DNA of 64,000 nt from Phaseolus vulgaris (GCF_000499845.2 NC_023759.2:24023067-24087066), one strand, 5' to 3'. Counted from the first letter of the stretch, positions 40,863-52,659 are shown. A program made the numbers and translations. The notes: generated by a model not told the origin, from the sequence alone.

Positions 40863-41677
40863 CTCTAGCATATCTAAACCGGCGGTCACCAGGTTTGTGT
40901 CGTAGTCGCCGGATGCGAACCCAGGCGACCAAGTGATCAGAGATCACCGAGAGGAGGACATCGCCGAAAGATCAGGAAAGCTTGTTCAAGGCTTTCAAAG
41001 GGCACGAGTGCGAAGGATGAAGTTATCAGATGATCACTCCCTAGCTAGCCAGAGGTTGAGGCCAGGGAACAGCTTACCAGGACATGCACGGTGAAGCAAG
41101 TGAAGCAGATCATGATGGCGGCCGACGAGATCACAGGGAAGGTGTGCATGGTGACACCCCGTACTCGCCACACAGAAGAGATCGCGCTCCAAGGCAGCTA
41201 TACACCGAGTTACTCCTTGCATGGGTAACTTAGTCGAACAGCCTAAAGAGTAAGAAGTGACGCTCAAGCAGAGGACGCTCCAGATGGTGACACGTGTACA
41301 GCTGTATGCGAGCCACGTGTACAGATGTGTAACCGCCAGGAGAGAGAAAGTGCACAGGTATATAAGAGATTCTAACGAACTTCTGAGGTACGCGCGTTTA
41401 GAACATTTCTTTACGCTTGGAGAATACTTGAGTACACGGAGAGAGTTTTAGCATGGTTCTTTGAGTTCTTAGTTTTCTCTCTTAGAGTTTTGGTGGTTCA
41501 GTCACTGACTTGGGCGTCAGAGCGCGATCGGCTGTAGCGGCGCCACTCTGTCTTTTGCAGGTTCTTGAGGTGAATCAAGGTGTGAAGGACGGAAGTTAGC
41601 GTGGTGCAAAGCCGATCCAGAGGAAGAATACCTTTGACGAGGCGAGGCTCTTGCGTTCTGGTCAACTAGCAGGATCA
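40863..41677 (+). repeat. Tat-B 5' LTR (truncated)
   Basis: 815 bp, aligning with 52800-53614. TATATAA promoter box at 41359-41365, ACTTGGGCGTCAGAGCGC module at 41509, end AGCAGGATCA. Confidence 0.9.
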
Positions 41678-42301
41678 TCAAGCGCCCACCGTGGGGCCGT
41701 GTAAAACCTGTCCCCATCCACAACGTGAGTTCTTGAAGTTTCTGTAGCTTCTGTGTGGTTGTGTGCTGGTGCAACCATTTTTCACCGTTCGTTCGAGCTT
41801 TTGTTCGGTGATTTCGAGTTTTTCACCGTTCGTTCCAGCTTTTGTTCGGTGATTTCGAGTTTTCTACCGTTCGTTCAAGCTTTTGTTCGGTGATTTCGAG
41901 TTTTCTGTCGTTCGTTCGAGTTTTTGTTCGGTGAATTCGAGTTTTCTGCCGTTCGTTTGGGTTTTAATCGGTAGTTTGAAGTTTCCACCGTTTGTTCGAG
42001 CTTTTGATCGTTTCTCTTGAAGTTTCCTGCTGTTTGTGCGGTTTCCGATCGGTTGGTTCGAAGTTTTACCGTTTGTTCGCGTTCCTGGTTTGTGAATCGG
42101 GAGTTTTGCTGGAGGAGCGGTAGTTCTGTGGTGAAGTTGGAAGTTTCTGTGAAGGTTTCGACGTCCGAATCTATCAGCGTGCTGTTGTGGTTGTGTTTTT
42201 GGAAGTTCTTGGGAGTTTGGGAGTTTCTGACCGACTGATTGCTGGATCGATCGTTTACTGGAGAAGGTTTCGTTCGTTGAAGTTTGGTCTGCTGAGTTAT
42301 C

Positions 42302-43100
42302 ATGAGAAAGATGAGAAGCAACCGTTCAAGTCCCGTTGTGCCAGTTGCTACAGAAGGCGCCATGACCATGGCGCAGATGATGGAGATCATGCGTGCGCTG
42401 CAGGCGAATGTGGAGGCCTCGCGCATAGAGCAAGCGAAGATGCATGAAGACCTGGTCGCCTCTCAGGCCAAGAATGAAGAGCTCAGCAAAGTGACTGAGG
42501 AGTTGCGTCAAGCTCTTTAGGAGTAGAGAGGACGCCCAGTTGCTGAAGAGGTCGCGTCGTCGTCGCCATCTCGCGTTTTCCCTATGCCGTTTGCTCAGGC
42601 GATCACAGACACGCCTATCTCAGCGAGCGTGGTACCTGTGAAGGCTTCTTTCACTGGCGTGGAGGACCCCGAGGCACATCTCACCACGTTCCACACGCAA
42701 ATGATGCTGTCAGGGGGCTCGGATGCTGTATATTGCAAGATGTTTGTGAGCACGCTCCAGGGAACAGCGCTGGAATGGTTCGTAAGCTTGCCTACAGGTC
42801 ACATAACCAATTTCCAGCAGTTTTCGAAGCTTTTCGTCGAGCAGTACATTGTGAACAAGGCGCCGCCTAGGGTGTCTTATGACCTGTTCGACATAAGGCA
42901 GTACCAGGGAGAGTCCCTCAGGGACTACTTGAATCGCTTTGGAGCACAGATGGTCCGCTCGCCTGCCAAAGACAAGGAGATGCTGGTATACGCCTTCAAA
43001 AAGGGCGTGCTGCGGGGACCTTTTTGTGAGGCGCTGATTAGGGCTCACTACGCCCCGTTTGCTGAAGTTAGGCGCCTTGCGGTGGCCCACATCGCCACGA
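42302..43100 (+). pseudogene. Tat-B gag
   Basis: [13 protein letters not shown] at the start, then a coiled-coil-like N-terminal part. Two Gln codons changed to TAG (42518 and 42524, both CAG in Tat-C). The capsid region (42584 onward) has [35 protein letters not shown] and [10 protein letters not shown] 1-bp deletion near 43095 (CATCGCCACGAG versus CATCGCCGACGAG) shifts the frame into the next segment. Confidence 0.88.
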
Positions 43101-43128
43101 GAGTGAGGTCGCCGAGAAGAGAGGAAGC

Positions 43129-45897
43129 GTGGCCCCTGCTAGGCCGCGTGCCCAGACTAGAATCCAGCCGCAGAGGGTGCAGGAGACGATGGCGGCCAAG
43201 AAGGATCAAAGGACTCGCCATCCTTATGATCCGAGGAAGAACAAGGGAAGGGGCCCAGGATGCCCCAGGGAGTACAATCGGCCACCAAAGCACAAGTTTG
43301 TCATGGGGTTGGCAGATCTGATCGCCATTCCCAACATAGCAGCCAGGCTTAAGGCGCCTGAGAAAGTGGGCGACAAGGTGTTAGGACCAAAACCAGACGC
43401 TTGGTGTGAGTTCCACCAGAGTTTTGGTCACACCGTTGATTCGTGTTTGGCCCTGGGATACCAGCTCGACGACCTGGTCAAGAGCGGTTTCTTGAATGAT
43501 TACCTGCTGGACAGGAGGACGGGGGGCGCGTCGAGCTCCCAGCCGGCGAGTGGTGAGGGTCAGCAGCATGAGATGCCAACCCATGGCGAGATCCACACCA
43601 TCGCTGGAGGTTTCTCGGGTGGTGGATGCACTGCATCACAGAGGAAGAAATACGCAAGGTCTGTGATGACGGTAGACATGTTCGAGGACCACTCGCCAGA
43701 TGTGGACATCACGTTCACAAAAGAAGATCTCAGGGACTTTGTGCCTCACGACAACGATCCCATAGTTATCTCGCTCGTCACAGCGGGAAGGAAAGTCCAC
43801 CGGGTGCTAGTGGACCAAGGAAGCTCGGCAGATGTAATGTTCTGGCCGACTTTCACACAGTTGCAACTACCCCTTGACCAGCTAAGGCCCTATGGAGGGT
43901 GTTTGTATGGTTTCGCTGGCGATCAGGTGGAGGTCAGGGGGTACATCGAGCTAAGAACAACGTTCACGAATGAGGTGGCCTCGAGGACGGAGAAAATCAA
44001 GTACCTCGTCGTGAATGCCCCCTCAGCCTATAACATTCTGTTGGGGAGACCAACCCTCAACAGAATAGGAGTTGTGCCCTCAACTAGGCACATGAAGGTT
44101 AAGTTACCGTCAATGGAGGGGGTGGTGATCACCATCAGATCTGACCAGAAGGAGGCGAAGAAATGCTATGAGAATAGCCTCAAGACTAGGAGGTCAGTAA
44201 GTTACATCACCACGACGCCGCCTCCTGGTGTGAAGCCCAAACCAACAGAATGGCGAGTTGTTGATGCAGCGATGGAGGTAGCCGCCGGAGGCGATGTCAC
44301 CATGCTGGATGCTGAGGTTGAGGGAGAGAGTGGGAGACGGGAGGAAGAGGCGAGGAACCGCCCAGAGGAAGCGAGAGAATTGGGAATCGCCAGGGCGGTG
44401 ATCACCAGGGAAGCCAGACCCAAACCCGTCGAGGAGTGGCTCGAAAGGGAGATCGGGGGAAAGGTCTTCAAGCTGGGAAGATCTTTGGAGGCTGAGCTCC
44501 AAGACCAGATCGCCAAGGTGATAGAACGGCATCTGGATGCTTTTGCATGGTCTGCTTCAGACATGCCGGGAATTGACCCCGATTTCTTGTGTCACCATTT
44601 GGCAATGAACACAAAAGTCAGACCAGTGCGGCAGAGAAGAAGGAAATTTAACGAGGAGAGGAGGCAGGCGATCAGGGATGAAACACAGAAGCTCCTCGCC
44701 GTAGGTCATATCAGGGAAGTCCAGTACCCTGAGTGGTTGGCCAATGTCGTACTGGTGAAGAAAAGCAATGGGAAGTGGCGCATGTGCATCGACTTCACTG
44801 ACCTGAACAAGGCTTGCCCAAAGGATTCGTACCCTTTGCCAAGCACAGATGCCTTGGTCGACAGTGCAGCAGGGTGCCATTTTCTGAGCTTTCTGGACGC
44901 CTTCTCGGGGTATAATCAGATAAAGATGCATCCTATGGATGAAGAGAAAACTGCCTTCATGACTGAGAGGTCGTGCTACTGTTACAAGGTGATGCCCTTT
45001 GGGCTGAAGAATGCGGGGGCCACGTACCAAAGATTGATGGATAAGGTACTTGCACCAATGCTGGGAAGGAATGTGCAAGCGTACGTAGATGATATGGTCG
45101 TGACCTCGCCAGAAAAGAGCAAGCACGTTGCGGATCTGGAGGAGTTGTTCACCACAATCGCCAAGTTCAGATTAAAGCTGAACCCCGAGAAGTGCATTTT
45201 TGGCATGGAGGCAGGGAAGTTCTTGGGATTCCTCTTAACTGAAAGAGGAATAGAGGCAAATCCTGATAAGTGTGCTGCCATATTGGCTATTAGGAGCCCG
45301 GCTACCGTGAAGGAGGTGCAGCAACTTACAGGTCGGATGGCCGCCCTGTCTCGTTTCGTATCGGCTAGCAGAGAAAAAGGCCATCCGTACTTCCAGTGTT
45401 TAAGGCGAAACAATAAGTTTGTCTGGTCGAAGGAGTGTGAAGAAGCCTTCGTGAAGCTTAAAGAGTACTTGGCGAGCCCGCCGGTTTTGTGTAAACCCTT
45501 GGTAGGAACCCCTCTCAGGTTGTATTTTGCCGTAACTGAGAGGGCGGTGAGTGCGGTGCTCGCCCAAGATCAAGACCAGGCTCAGAAGCCTATTTATTTC
45601 GTCAGCAAGGTGTTGCAAGGCCCGGAGGTGAGGTATCAGGCCTTGGAGAAAGCTGCACTGGCTGTAGTATTTTCGGCGAGGAGGTTGTGCCACTATTTTC
45701 ACAGTTTTACAGTGCTGGTGATGACCGACTTGCCCATCCAGAAAGTCCTGAAGAAGCCTGATGTAGCTGGGAGAATGGTGAAGTGGGCGGTGGAGCTGTC
45801 GGAGTTCGACATCAAGTATGAGCCCCGAGGTCCGATCAAGGGGGCAGATTTTCGCCGATTTTGTGGTCGAGCTCTCGTCAGAAGCAGCACGAGTTGA
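43129..45897 (+). CDS. Tat-B gag end, protease, RT and RNase H
   Basis: A 922-residue open frame with the gag tail, knuckle [14 protein letters not shown] (about residues 94-107), protease [13 protein letters not shown] (about 227-239), RT ([36 protein letters not shown] near 45080) and RNase H ([17 protein letters not shown]). True similarity ends near 45840, where an extra G in a G-run (five versus four in Tat-C) shifts into the aRNH frame. Apart from that the RT looks intact. Confidence 0.92.
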   Translation: MAPARPRAQTRIQPQRVQETMAAKKDQRTRHPYDPRKNKGRGPGCPREYNRPPKHKFVMGLADLIAIPNIAARLKAPEKVGDKVLGPKPDAWCEFHQSFGHTVDSCLALGYQLDDLVKSGFLNDYLLDRRTGGASSSQPASGEGQQHEMPTHGEIHTIAGGFSGGGCTASQRKKYARSVMTVDMFEDHSPDVDITFTKEDLRDFVPHDNDPIVISLVTAGRKVHRVLVDQGSSADVMFWPTFTQLQLPLDQLRPYGGCLYGFAGDQVEVRGYIELRTTFTNEVASRTEKIKYLVVNAPSAYNILLGRPTLNRIGVVPSTRHMKVKLPSMEGVVITIRSDQKEAKKCYENSLKTRRSVSYITTTPPPGVKPKPTEWRVVDAAMEVAAGGDVTMLDAEVEGESGRREEEARNRPEEARELGIARAVITREARPKPVEEWLEREIGGKVFKLGRSLEAELQDQIAKVIERHLDAFAWSASDMPGIDPDFLCHHLAMNTKVRPVRQRRRKFNEERRQAIRDETQKLLAVGHIREVQYPEWLANVVLVKKSNGKWRMCIDFTDLNKACPKDSYPLPSTDALVDSAAGCHFLSFLDAFSGYNQIKMHPMDEEKTAFMTERSCYCYKVMPFGLKNAGATYQRLMDKVLAPMLGRNVQAYVDDMVVTSPEKSKHVADLEELFTTIAKFRLKLNPEKCIFGMEAGKFLGFLLTERGIEANPDKCAAILAIRSPATVKEVQQLTGRMAALSRFVSASREKGHPYFQCLRRNNKFVWSKECEEAFVKLKEYLASPPVLCKPLVGTPLRLYFAVTERAVSAVLAQDQDQAQKPIYFVSKVLQGPEVRYQALEKAALAVVFSARRLCHYFHSFTVLVMTDLPIQKVLKKPDVAGRMVKWAVELSEFDIKYEPRGPIKGADFRRFCGRALVRSSTS

Positions 45898-46306
45898 AGG
45901 GAATGATTTTCGTTGGGTGCTCTCGGTGGACGGATCGTCGAACCAGCAGGGTAGCGGTGCTGGAGTCATTCTAGAAGGGCCCAACGGAGTGCTGATAGAA
46001 CAGTCCCTGAGGTTTGCCTTCAAAGCCAGCAACAATCAAGCAGAGTATGAGGCGTTCATCGCCGGAATCTTGCTGGCCAAGGAGATGGGAGCTAGGGTGC
46101 TGATGGCTAAGAGTGACTCGTTATTAGTCACGGGACAAGTAACAGGCGAGTTCCAGGCCAAGGATCCACAAATGGCGGCTTACTTGGAGTATGTGCAGGA
46201 GTTGAAGAGTTCCTTTGTCTCGTTTGAAGTGGTGCATGTGCCTAGAGAGCAGAATGCCCGAGCAGACTTGCTAGCTAAGCTCGCCAGTTCGGGCAAGGGG
46301 GGGTAG
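45840..46306 (+). CDS. Tat-B second (archaeal-type) RNase H
   Basis: [14 protein letters not shown], then the four acidic positions in context: [29 protein letters not shown] and [12 protein letters not shown]. An extra RNase H after the retroviral-type one is characteristic of plant Tat elements. Another added G (run of seven versus six) near 46300 ends the frame. Confidence 0.88.
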
Positions 46307-46316
46307 GCAGAGGACA

Positions 46317-47741
46317 GTGATCCAAGAAACTCTAAAGACGCTTAGAGCATTTGTGGCAGACCACCTGGTTCTTCAGATAAGTAAGTCGACGGAGAAAGCG
46401 GCGAGGAGTCACAGGTCCTTGACTCAGGAGACCTTGAGGTCGCCGAGAATAAGAGCATATCGGGGGGAGAGGGTGAACATGACGCAAGTATGTGCCACGC
46501 ATGAGCCAGACACATGGATAACCCAGTACCAGCGCTGCTTGGCAGATGGCCTTCTCCCGCTGGATCCGACGGAGGCTAGAAAGATAAAAAAGAACTCCAG
46601 CAAGTTCACCATGATTGATGGTGAGCTGTATAGGTTTGGGTTTACACACCCACTCCTAGAGTGTGTGCACGGAGAAAAATGCACTAGAATCATGGCCGAG
46701 CTCCATGAAGGGATATGTGGAAGTCACGTTGGGGGTCGAGCTCTAGCTGCAAGAACTCTCCGTGCAGGTTATTATTGGCCAACGATGAGGGAGGACTGCA
46801 AGAAGTATGCCCAGTGTTGCAAGCAATGTCAGCAGCACGCCGATTGGCACAGAGCGCCTCCAGAAGAGTTAAAGTCAATTTACAGCCCTTGGCCGTTTCA
46901 TACGTGGGGAATTGACATCCTGGGACCTTTCCCATTGGCGATCAGGCAGATGAAGTACTTGGTGGTAGCGATTGAATACTTCACCAAGTGGATCGAAGCA
47001 GAACCAGTAGCCCGGATCACCGCACACAAGATTGAGAGCTTTGTATGGAAGAACATCGTGTGCCGGTTTGGTGTGCCTAAGCGCCTGGTGCCAGACAATG
47101 GGACTCAGTTTGCAAGTCACCTACTGAAAAAGCTGTGCGAGGAGGTGGGAATCCAGCAGGTGTTTGCATCCGTCGAGCACCCTCAGACAAATGGCCAAGT
47201 AGAGTCCGCCAATCAGGTGTTGCTAAGAGGCTTGAAGAGAAGGCTAGAGAAAGCCAAGGGATCGTGGGCTGAGGAGGTACCCCGCATAGTTTGGGAGTAC
47301 CATACCACCGAACAGTCAGGAACTCATGAGACCCCGTTCAGCTTGGTCTATGGATGTGATGCAATGATTCCAGTAGAAATCCAGGAGAGCTCGCCGAGAT
47401 TCCAGAACTTTGTGGCGGAAGACTCGAACGAAGAAAGAAGGTTGAATCTGGATTTACTGGATGAGGTCAGGGAGGAGGCCAAGGTAAAGGCTGAGGCAGT
47501 GAAAAGGAGGATTGAACGAAGGTACAACTCGAAGGTGATGCCAAGGCAGTTTAGAGAGGGCAACCTGGTGGTGAGGAAGGCCCACCAGTACGAGATGGAA
47601 AACAAGTTATCACCTCAGTTGACAGGACCGTTCAGAATAACCGAGGCGCTCGGGAACGGCGCCTACCGCTTAGAGACATTGGAAGGAGGGGCGATTCCTC
47701 GCACTTGGAACGCCACACACCTCAAGTTATATGACAGTTAA
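46317..47741 (+). CDS. Tat-B integrase
   Basis: 474 residues. Linker ([19 protein letters not shown]), HHCC zinc finger (HEGICGSH ... CCKQCQQH), DDE core ([26 protein letters not shown]) and the C-terminal [14 protein letters not shown] region. The core triad is present. Tat-A and Tat-C have SDNGTQF where this has PDNGTQF, a Ser-to-Pro change beside the second Asp. It is separated from upstream frames by the G-run shift. Confidence 0.9.
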   Translation: MIQETLKTLRAFVADHLVLQISKSTEKAARSHRSLTQETLRSPRIRAYRGERVNMTQVCATHEPDTWITQYQRCLADGLLPLDPTEARKIKKNSSKFTMIDGELYRFGFTHPLLECVHGEKCTRIMAELHEGICGSHVGGRALAARTLRAGYYWPTMREDCKKYAQCCKQCQQHADWHRAPPEELKSIYSPWPFHTWGIDILGPFPLAIRQMKYLVVAIEYFTKWIEAEPVARITAHKIESFVWKNIVCRFGVPKRLVPDNGTQFASHLLKKLCEEVGIQQVFASVEHPQTNGQVESANQVLLRGLKRRLEKAKGSWAEEVPRIVWEYHTTEQSGTHETPFSLVYGCDAMIPVEIQESSPRFQNFVAEDSNEERRLNLDLLDEVREEAKVKAEAVKRRIERRYNSKVMPRQFREGNLVVRKAHQYEMENKLSPQLTGPFRITEALGNGAYRLETLEGGAIPRTWNATHLKLYDS

Positions 47742-48075
47742 AGCTTTGTAACTAAAAACGAACATGAAGAGATTTACAAGCTTTCTGTTAAAACAGTTTG
47801 AAGGGGGCACTCTTTTTTCCCTAAGGAGGGTTTTTAATGAGGCCACCCAATAAAGAAGAGTTTTCAAAGAGTTTAAAGTTTCTAAGATTGCATGCTTATT
47901 ATTTCGAAAGTTTTAGAAAAAGACCTTATCACTCGTACGTGATTAAAGGCAAGTTTAAAGTTATGCTGCATGCTTTCTAAGAAAAAGTTTTAAAGTCCCC
48001 ATCGCTTTTCGGCGATTGGCGGCATCAGTTAAAGTTTTAAAGTCCTCATCGTCTTTCGACGATCGGAGGTACCAG

Positions 48076-48680
48076 CGATGACTAAAGACCTCAGCGCTCT
48101 CGTGCGTTTAGAGGTAAGAAAAGAAAAGACATCCTCGCCCTCGAGCGAGTGCAGGCGAGAAAGAGTAAAAGACCTCCTCGCCCTTGAGCGAGTGCAAGCG
48201 AGAAAGAGAAAAAGTCCTCAGTGCATCCAGGGGGGAGGAGATGTACACCCTGGGCAAGTTGAGGCACCAGAAAAAGTCCTTCTCGCCGTCGAGCGAGTTC
48301 AGACAAGATAAAGTCCTTCTTGCCGTCGAGCGAGTTCAGGCAAGATAAAGTCCTTCTCGCCGTCGAGCGAGTTCAGGCAAGATAAAGTCCTTCTCGCCGT
48401 CGAGCGAGTTCAGGCGAGAAAAAGTCCTTCTTGCCGTCGAGCGAGTTCAGGCAAGATAAAGTCCTTCTCGCCGTCGAGCGAGGTCAGGCAAGATAAAGTC
48501 CTTCTCGTCGTCGAGCGAGTTCAGGCGAGATAAAGTCCTTCTTGCCGTCGAGTGAGTTCAGGCGAGAAAAAGTCATTCTCGCCGTCGAGCGAGTTCAGGC
48601 AAGATAAAGTCCTTCTCGCCGTCGAGCGAGTTCAAGCGAGAAAAAGCCCTTCTCACCTCAGAGTGAGTTCAGGCAAGATG
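48076..48680 (+). repeat. Tat-B 37-bp tandem repeat array
   Basis: From 48276 about eleven near-perfect 37-bp units of the form GTCCTTCTCGCCGTCGAGCG plus AGTTCAGGCAAGATAAA, preceded by more divergent related units. It lies between the INT stop (47741) and the antisense gene. Much more homogeneous than in Tat-A, so it expanded locally. Confidence 0.92.
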
Positions 48681-49467
48681 AACTGAAAAGTCAGGGGTGT
48701 TCGTGACCTTAAACGGCGGGAAAGGAAGGAAAACGCCTTTCCCCCTTTAAGTGAAACATCAATGTTGACTTAGTAAGACCAGAGAAAACTTCCACGCTTG
48801 TAGGCGGTGTGAAGACAGATAAAATCCTTCTCGTCTTGAACGAGTTCAGGAATGGCATGAAGGGTGAAAGAAGTTTAAAAGATAGCTAAGGTAGGTTCAA
48901 AGAGAACGCCTCGCTATCCGGCTTATTGTTCTGAAACTCAGGGAGGTAGAGAAGGATCCGAAAGGCACCTCTACCCCCAGATGAGGGAACAATAGCCAAG
49001 TTATGAAGGCAAAGGAAGCTTACATCGCCAGAACCCTATGGCGATCGGAAGAGTTCCAGGCGAGGGCGGGAATAAAGGCTAACCTTGCCGGGTAGATCAG
49101 GTAAACTGTATTGTGATACCGGTTTAAGTTAAAACCTGCTGCCTAGTAAGTAACTAATTTCCTTAAGTTTGCAAGTTACGTTAAATGTCATCGCTTGAAG
49201 GTTAATAAGTTGCTCAAGTTTTACTTCGAGTTAACAGTTCGATAAATTGTTATGAGATTAATGGTTTGCTCAAGTTCAAAGTGCGAGTAAGAAAGCAGAT
49301 GAAGGTTAAAGAATGCGAAGTAAACAGAAAGACGAGATGCAAAAGCAGAAGAAGTTATATGCAAGCAATGTCAGTTGAAATACACAAGAAGAAAAATTAC
49401 ATGTAAAGTTTTACAAAACAGAAATAAGCGCCAAGTTTTCAAAGAGCAAAGTGATGGAGGGAGACAG
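48681..49467. other. Tat-B spacer between repeats and antisense gene
   Basis: No coding frame in element sense. It matches the equivalent spacers of Tat-A (16898-17550) and Tat-C (61380-61943) and serves as 3' UTR for both the sense and antisense genes. Confidence 0.5.
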
Positions 49468-52059
49468 TTAATCTTCAGAGGGCACGATCTTCCCATCCAC
49501 CACTTCGTTGCAGATGGACACCATGGTCAGATCAAGCTCGGGGTATTGGCAAGCGACTTGCTCCAGGGCGGCGTCGAACCCGACGGCAAGGACTTGGGCG
49601 GAGCTTTGCTCGAGGTCTTCGGTTTGTTGCTTCAGCTTGTCGGTTCGTTTCTTCAGCTCTTCAGTTTCCCCGCGAGCTTGAGCAAGGTCTTCAGCAACCT
49701 TTTTGCCTTCGTCCCTCGCCTGGGCCAGCTCTGCAGCAATCTTCTTGTTTTCCTCTTGAACCTTGGCGAGCTCAGCCATGGCGTCGTCCCTCTCCTTCTC
49801 GACCTTCCCGAGGAGGACCTCCCGATCTACTGACCTCTTCTCAAGGTTCTCCACCTTGGGCGCATCTGCTTTCATCGATGCCTCCAAGTTGGCCACCTTG
49901 AGCCTGTAGGGTACCAACTTACTCTCCAGCTCAATTTTCTCTTGAGCTAGGAGGTGCAGTTTTTGGCGCAGATCGGAGGCCTCCTTGCGTGCGCCCCTTA
50001 GCTCAACGCTCATGGCGTCCTCCAGCCTTGAATGATCGATTTCTGCCATCATCAAGTTGCAAGACAATTTTTCCGCCTCAATCCTTATTAGGCGGTTCTC
50101 CTCCTGGAGCGCTGAGTTATCGTCCTGAAGCCTCTTGTTCGAGTTCTTCACAGCCTTCGTTATTATTGAGGGGAGATCCTCTGCCATCATCTTCAGTTTA
50201 GCTGTGAAGGGCCCCCAGACCTCTTCGATGGAGGGGGGAAGGCTTGCAGTTGTTGCTGGTGGAGGTGCTGGAGGAGCCTGGTGCTGACTTTCACCACCAC
50301 CCTCTTGAGTTTGTAGAGCAAGGGGGACTTTTTGGCGTGGTGGTGAAGTCGGGGACTCTGTTATGAGGATGGGCGAGTTGTGGGCACCTTCATCTCCACC
50401 TGGTGCGGCCCCAGCAATAGAGGTGGTTGAAGGAGGACCCTCTCCAGCAGATACAAATGGCGTGGAGGCGCTTGGAGGGTTCTCTATGAAATTAGGCTCG
50501 CTGCCTTCAACCACAGGGAGCGCAACAGCCAAGGGTGTTGCTTGGACTGACGGTGTTAGAGCTGGAGAAGAGGGTGGTGTTGGTGTTGGGAGAGCGGGTG
50601 GTGAAGAGGGTGCCACCCTTGTTCTTTTGGTGACAAGGCCGTCCTCAGTCGCCTCGTCATCCTCTTCTTCCTGAACCACTTGAGGAGTTTTCCTCTTCTT
50701 CCTCAAGACAAGTTTTTTTCTTTGGGGGGCGGGCAGTGTCTCCGGAGGAGTTGGACCTTGGGGAGGAGATCTGCCTTAAGCAGCGGCGATCTCCACCACC
50801 GAGTTGGGCACGGTTTGGGAACCCGTCGCCAACTTGTGGGATCGGGCGATCGCCCTCAGTTCAGCTAGTTTGCCTTTGCCCAACATGAAGTCTGCACAGG
50901 GTAAAAAATAGATGAGTAAGCACGAAAGCAAAGGCAAAATATACGAGTATATGCACGAATAACGCAAACAAGTGGCACATGAATTAAAAACCAAGACCAG
51001 TACGCCACAAACAGGACGCCCAATGATAGATGGTAGAAATGCGAAGTCAGTCCCAACACAAAACGGAAGCCTTGGTGTCGAGGTAAGGGCTAACCTATAT
51101 GAGCTTCAAGTTGGCCCTCGAGGAACTCGAAGGAGATTATTGAGGCGGTGGGGAAGGTGATGTTGGCGGCTGCTACACTCTTCCAGAAAAGGCAGAGATC
51201 TTTGTCTAGCTCGCCCATGGTGTCGGGACTTCTGGGCCTCCTAAAGCTTTCTTTGGCGTCTTTGTTCCCCTTGTGTACCCAGTACAAGGGGAAGCCGTCG
51301 AGCAGGGAGGGATCTTGGCCGTTGGCGCACACCTTCACGAATTTTCCCTTCCAATCTTTGTAAGATTGCAGGAAGATTGAGAGGATTGACCTTCCAGCAA
51401 TCCCATTCAGGCTAATCCAGAGGCAGTCTCCTGGATTCTTAGCTTCGAACAGGAAGAGGAAAACGTCAACTGAAGCTGGTAGTCCATAATTTGGAACGCC
51501 CTTACGAATGCCCAGCTGTTGGGATGAAGCTGGGCGGGGGCGATATCGAGCTCGGTTAACAGCTCTCTCTCGAAGCGAGTGAAGGGAAATCTGAGCTTCA
51601 CCTTCTTGAAGAACGTCGCGTAGATGAAGCAGAACAACTCGCCATTGTTCGCTTTATCGTCCGCGCAGATCGGCTCACCCGGGAAGCAGGGCAGCACGAC
51701 CATTTTGCTGTCGTGCTCCTTATGGAATGTGAGCTCGGATTGGTCCCCTTTCCTTAGTCGGTGCACGCCCAACTCCGTGTTTATTGAAGAAGTCTCTTTT
51801 AACAAAGTTGAGGTGGCCCAAGGGTAGAGTGCCTTGTAGTCCTTTGGAGGTAGGGGGTGCCTCCGACGACTGGCGGAGTTGCCTGAGCGGGATTGGCGTG
51901 AGAAGTTGCAGGCCTCTCAGCCTGGGAAGAAGGAGCGCCAGATGCTCGTGGTGGGTTACGCGCCGGTGGAGGATTTTCCCCAGGAGCAACCCTACGCGCT
52001 TGGGGTGGAGGGTTTCGCGACGAAGAAGGAGGGTTCGTGGTGGATTTTGTATGAGCCAT
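49468..52059 (-). pseudogene. Tat-B antisense spliced gene
   Basis: ATG at 52059 (MAHTKSTTNPP), just after a TTTGCAG acceptor of a probable 5'-UTR intron. Exon 1 is 52059-51096, intron 51095-50892 and exon 2 50891-49468. Exon 1 carries [17 protein letters not shown] and SILSIFLQSYKDWK. Exon 2 has KKRKTPQVV, a Pro-rich stretch, then about 250 residues of coiled coil ending DGKIVPSED. Damage: a deletion/frameshift near 51470 in exon 1 and a TAA near 50776 in exon 2. From 50706 the reading frame is open to the end (412 residues). Confidence 0.75.
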
Positions 52060-52659
52060 CGCAGGAACTGCAAAGGAAAATGAAAGGGATGAACAAAGGT
52101 TACAGAGAACGACTCGATTGAGTACGAAGAAAGGAGAACGAACGAACAGGAGTTCGTTGGGACGAACGTGATGGAAGACGAAGCCCTAAGTTACTAGAGG
52201 GGAGAAAAGGAGAAAACAGACCACAACGTATGCACCAGACAGATAATGGATGATGCGAATCGGTTAAAATGCAACAAACATCAACAGAAGAAGTAAAAGG
52301 GGTACCTTTTGATGATCGGATGAGCGTTGAAGAGAGTTGGAGATTGAGAGAGTTGAGGAGCGTCGTGGGATGCAGAGAAAATACTTAGAACTTTTGAGAA
52401 TGCAGAAAGATGATGGAACAGTAGGAAGTGCAAAGGGTTTTAGGGGTTTTTGGAACGTTTTCGGAAGCGCAAACGACAGCTGAAGATGACCGTTGATGAA
52501 GCCACGTGTCGAGCGATTGGAAAAAGGGGTTTGGTGGAGCATCAGAAAAGCAGAGGGTACGAACGTTTGGAATTCCGTGCCAGCACCACGTAGATCGACA
52601 GTGATGTGACCTCTTAGTCTTTTCGCTGGACAAGTCTTCGCTTAAGACTGGGGGGCTTG

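Noticed and set aside
48276..48680. CRISPR-like direct repeats
   Set aside because: Units are head-to-tail at 37 bp with no unique spacers, in a eukaryotic retrotransposon 3' region.
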